The position numbers and the translations under genes were made by a program. A stretch of DNA of 64,000 nt from Flagellimonas sp947499585 (GTDB taxonomy: Bacteria; Bacteroidota; Bacteroidia; Flavobacteriales; Flavobacteriaceae): assembly GCF_044596045.1 (NCBI RefSeq), contig NZ_CP138995.1:620001-684000 (forward strand). Reading direction: 5' to 3'. Below, piece after piece: positions 63,615-64,000 of the stretch (position 1 is the stretch's first letter; the number at the start of each line of letters is the position of its first letter). The notes beneath the pieces were generated by a model. That model worked only from the letters and a program-made list of their open reading frames with translations, was not told where the DNA came from and ran no database searches.

Positions 63615-64000
63615 TGTTTTGTTTTTTGAATGATAGGGCTATACTATTTTGAACTGCGATTTTGTTGTGCTCCAGTAATTTGGCATCACTAGAACCTTCA
63701 AGTGAAAAAATTTCTCGGGTTTTTATTCCCATATGTCCAAGGATCGCACGCAGATAAGGTTCCTGAAAATCATATTGTTCCATATAAGTGTCTTTGTACG
63801 ACCCTCCTTTTACTGTTACCAAAAAGGCTGATTTGTTTTCTAATAAACCATGATACCCGTCTTTATTGATGTTAAAAGTATGTCCAACTCTTACCACATG
63901 GTCTAGGTACGCTTTTAGGTTGGACGGAATGTTCAGGTTGTACAAAGGGCTGCTAATTAAAATATCATCTGTAAATTTTAATTCTTCAATCAATTTATCC
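63601..64000 (-). CDS. FMN-dependent NADH-azoreductase/quinone reductase, C-terminal part
   Basis: The visible 133 codons have the flavodoxin-like fold of AzoR: DILISSPLYNLNIPSNLKAYLDHVVRVGHTF, then FLVTVKGGSY and QEPYLRAILGHMGI, with the expected order and spacing. The frame stays open to the window edge, so the N-terminal part, including the first FMN loop, is missing here. Such enzymes reduce quinones and azo dyes with NADH. The MIEELKF start at 63993 is internal, not the true start. Confidence 0.85.
   Translation of the reverse strand, partial: DKLIEELKFTDDILISSPLYNLNIPSNLKAYLDHVVRVGHTFNINKDGYHGLLENKSAFLVTVKGGSYKDTYMEQYDFQEPYLRAILGHMGIKTREIFSLEGSSDAKLLEHNKIAVQNSIALSFKKQNNDIK

Overview
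The window is chromosomal DNA from a marine-type member of the Flavobacteriaceae (Bacteroidetes). This follows from low GC, TAnnTTTG-type -7 promoter boxes with weak Shine-Dalgarno signals, type IX secretion (T9SS) cargo and gliding genes, lineage families such as DUF4175, DUF4837 and GIN-domain proteins, and best-remembered resemblance to Muricauda/Flagellimonas/Maribacter-like genomes. The genus is an inference from protein character only.

Layout. Positions 1-8095 are one long minus-strand run: M23 peptidase, GH3-like protein, an uncharacterised nucleoside-phosphorylase-like protein, a Wzz-like chain-length protein, two WbpB/WbpD-type enzymes for a diacetamido-uronic acid sugar, a polysaccharide flippase and the first codons of another gene. 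This is the edge of a surface-polysaccharide locus. Positions 8264-11189 hold tatA, a PorE-like OmpA/PD40/TPR protein and a 56-residue membrane protein. Positions 11277-19596 hold housekeeping and envelope genes: a DUF4837 lipoprotein, a LysM lytic transglycosylase, pgk, holB, DoxX, an AAC(3)-I-like acetyltransferase and an amidohydrolase lipoprotein. Positions 19683-27602 run on the minus strand: OmpH/Skp, a methyltransferase, a lipoprotein, mnmG, ybeY and DUF4175. Two near-perfect parS-type palindromes flank mnmG. Next come gltX, a small membrane protein, an SPFH protein and glnS.

The centre of the window (33173-52915) is a four-gene plus-strand operon. It encodes a T9SS type B cargo protein, a PorP/SprF barrel protein fused to two SPOR-like domains, a 4821-residue SprB-like adhesin with about 40 divergent repeats, and a short SprF. 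The order matches the sprC-sprD-sprB-sprF gliding operon of Flavobacterium johnsoniae. The genes together would make, export and anchor the mobile surface adhesin.

The right end (52959-64000) holds folB, a tRNA-Cys with a textbook promoter and terminator, a LysE exporter, a GIN-domain protein, rnr, a 584-bp AT-rich gap, rpiB, a cation diffusion facilitator, an ElaA-type acetyltransferase, a probable restriction-modification pair (cytosine-5 methyltransferase plus an unrecognised putative nuclease), a TIM-barrel-like secreted protein, an NTF2-like lipoprotein, a cupin and the end of an AzoR-type reductase cut by the window edge.

The items most worth a second look are the parS pair and its weaker relatives, the SPOR-fused SprF paralogue, the single foreign domain inside the giant adhesin, the putative new restriction endonuclease, and the AT-rich intergenic region.
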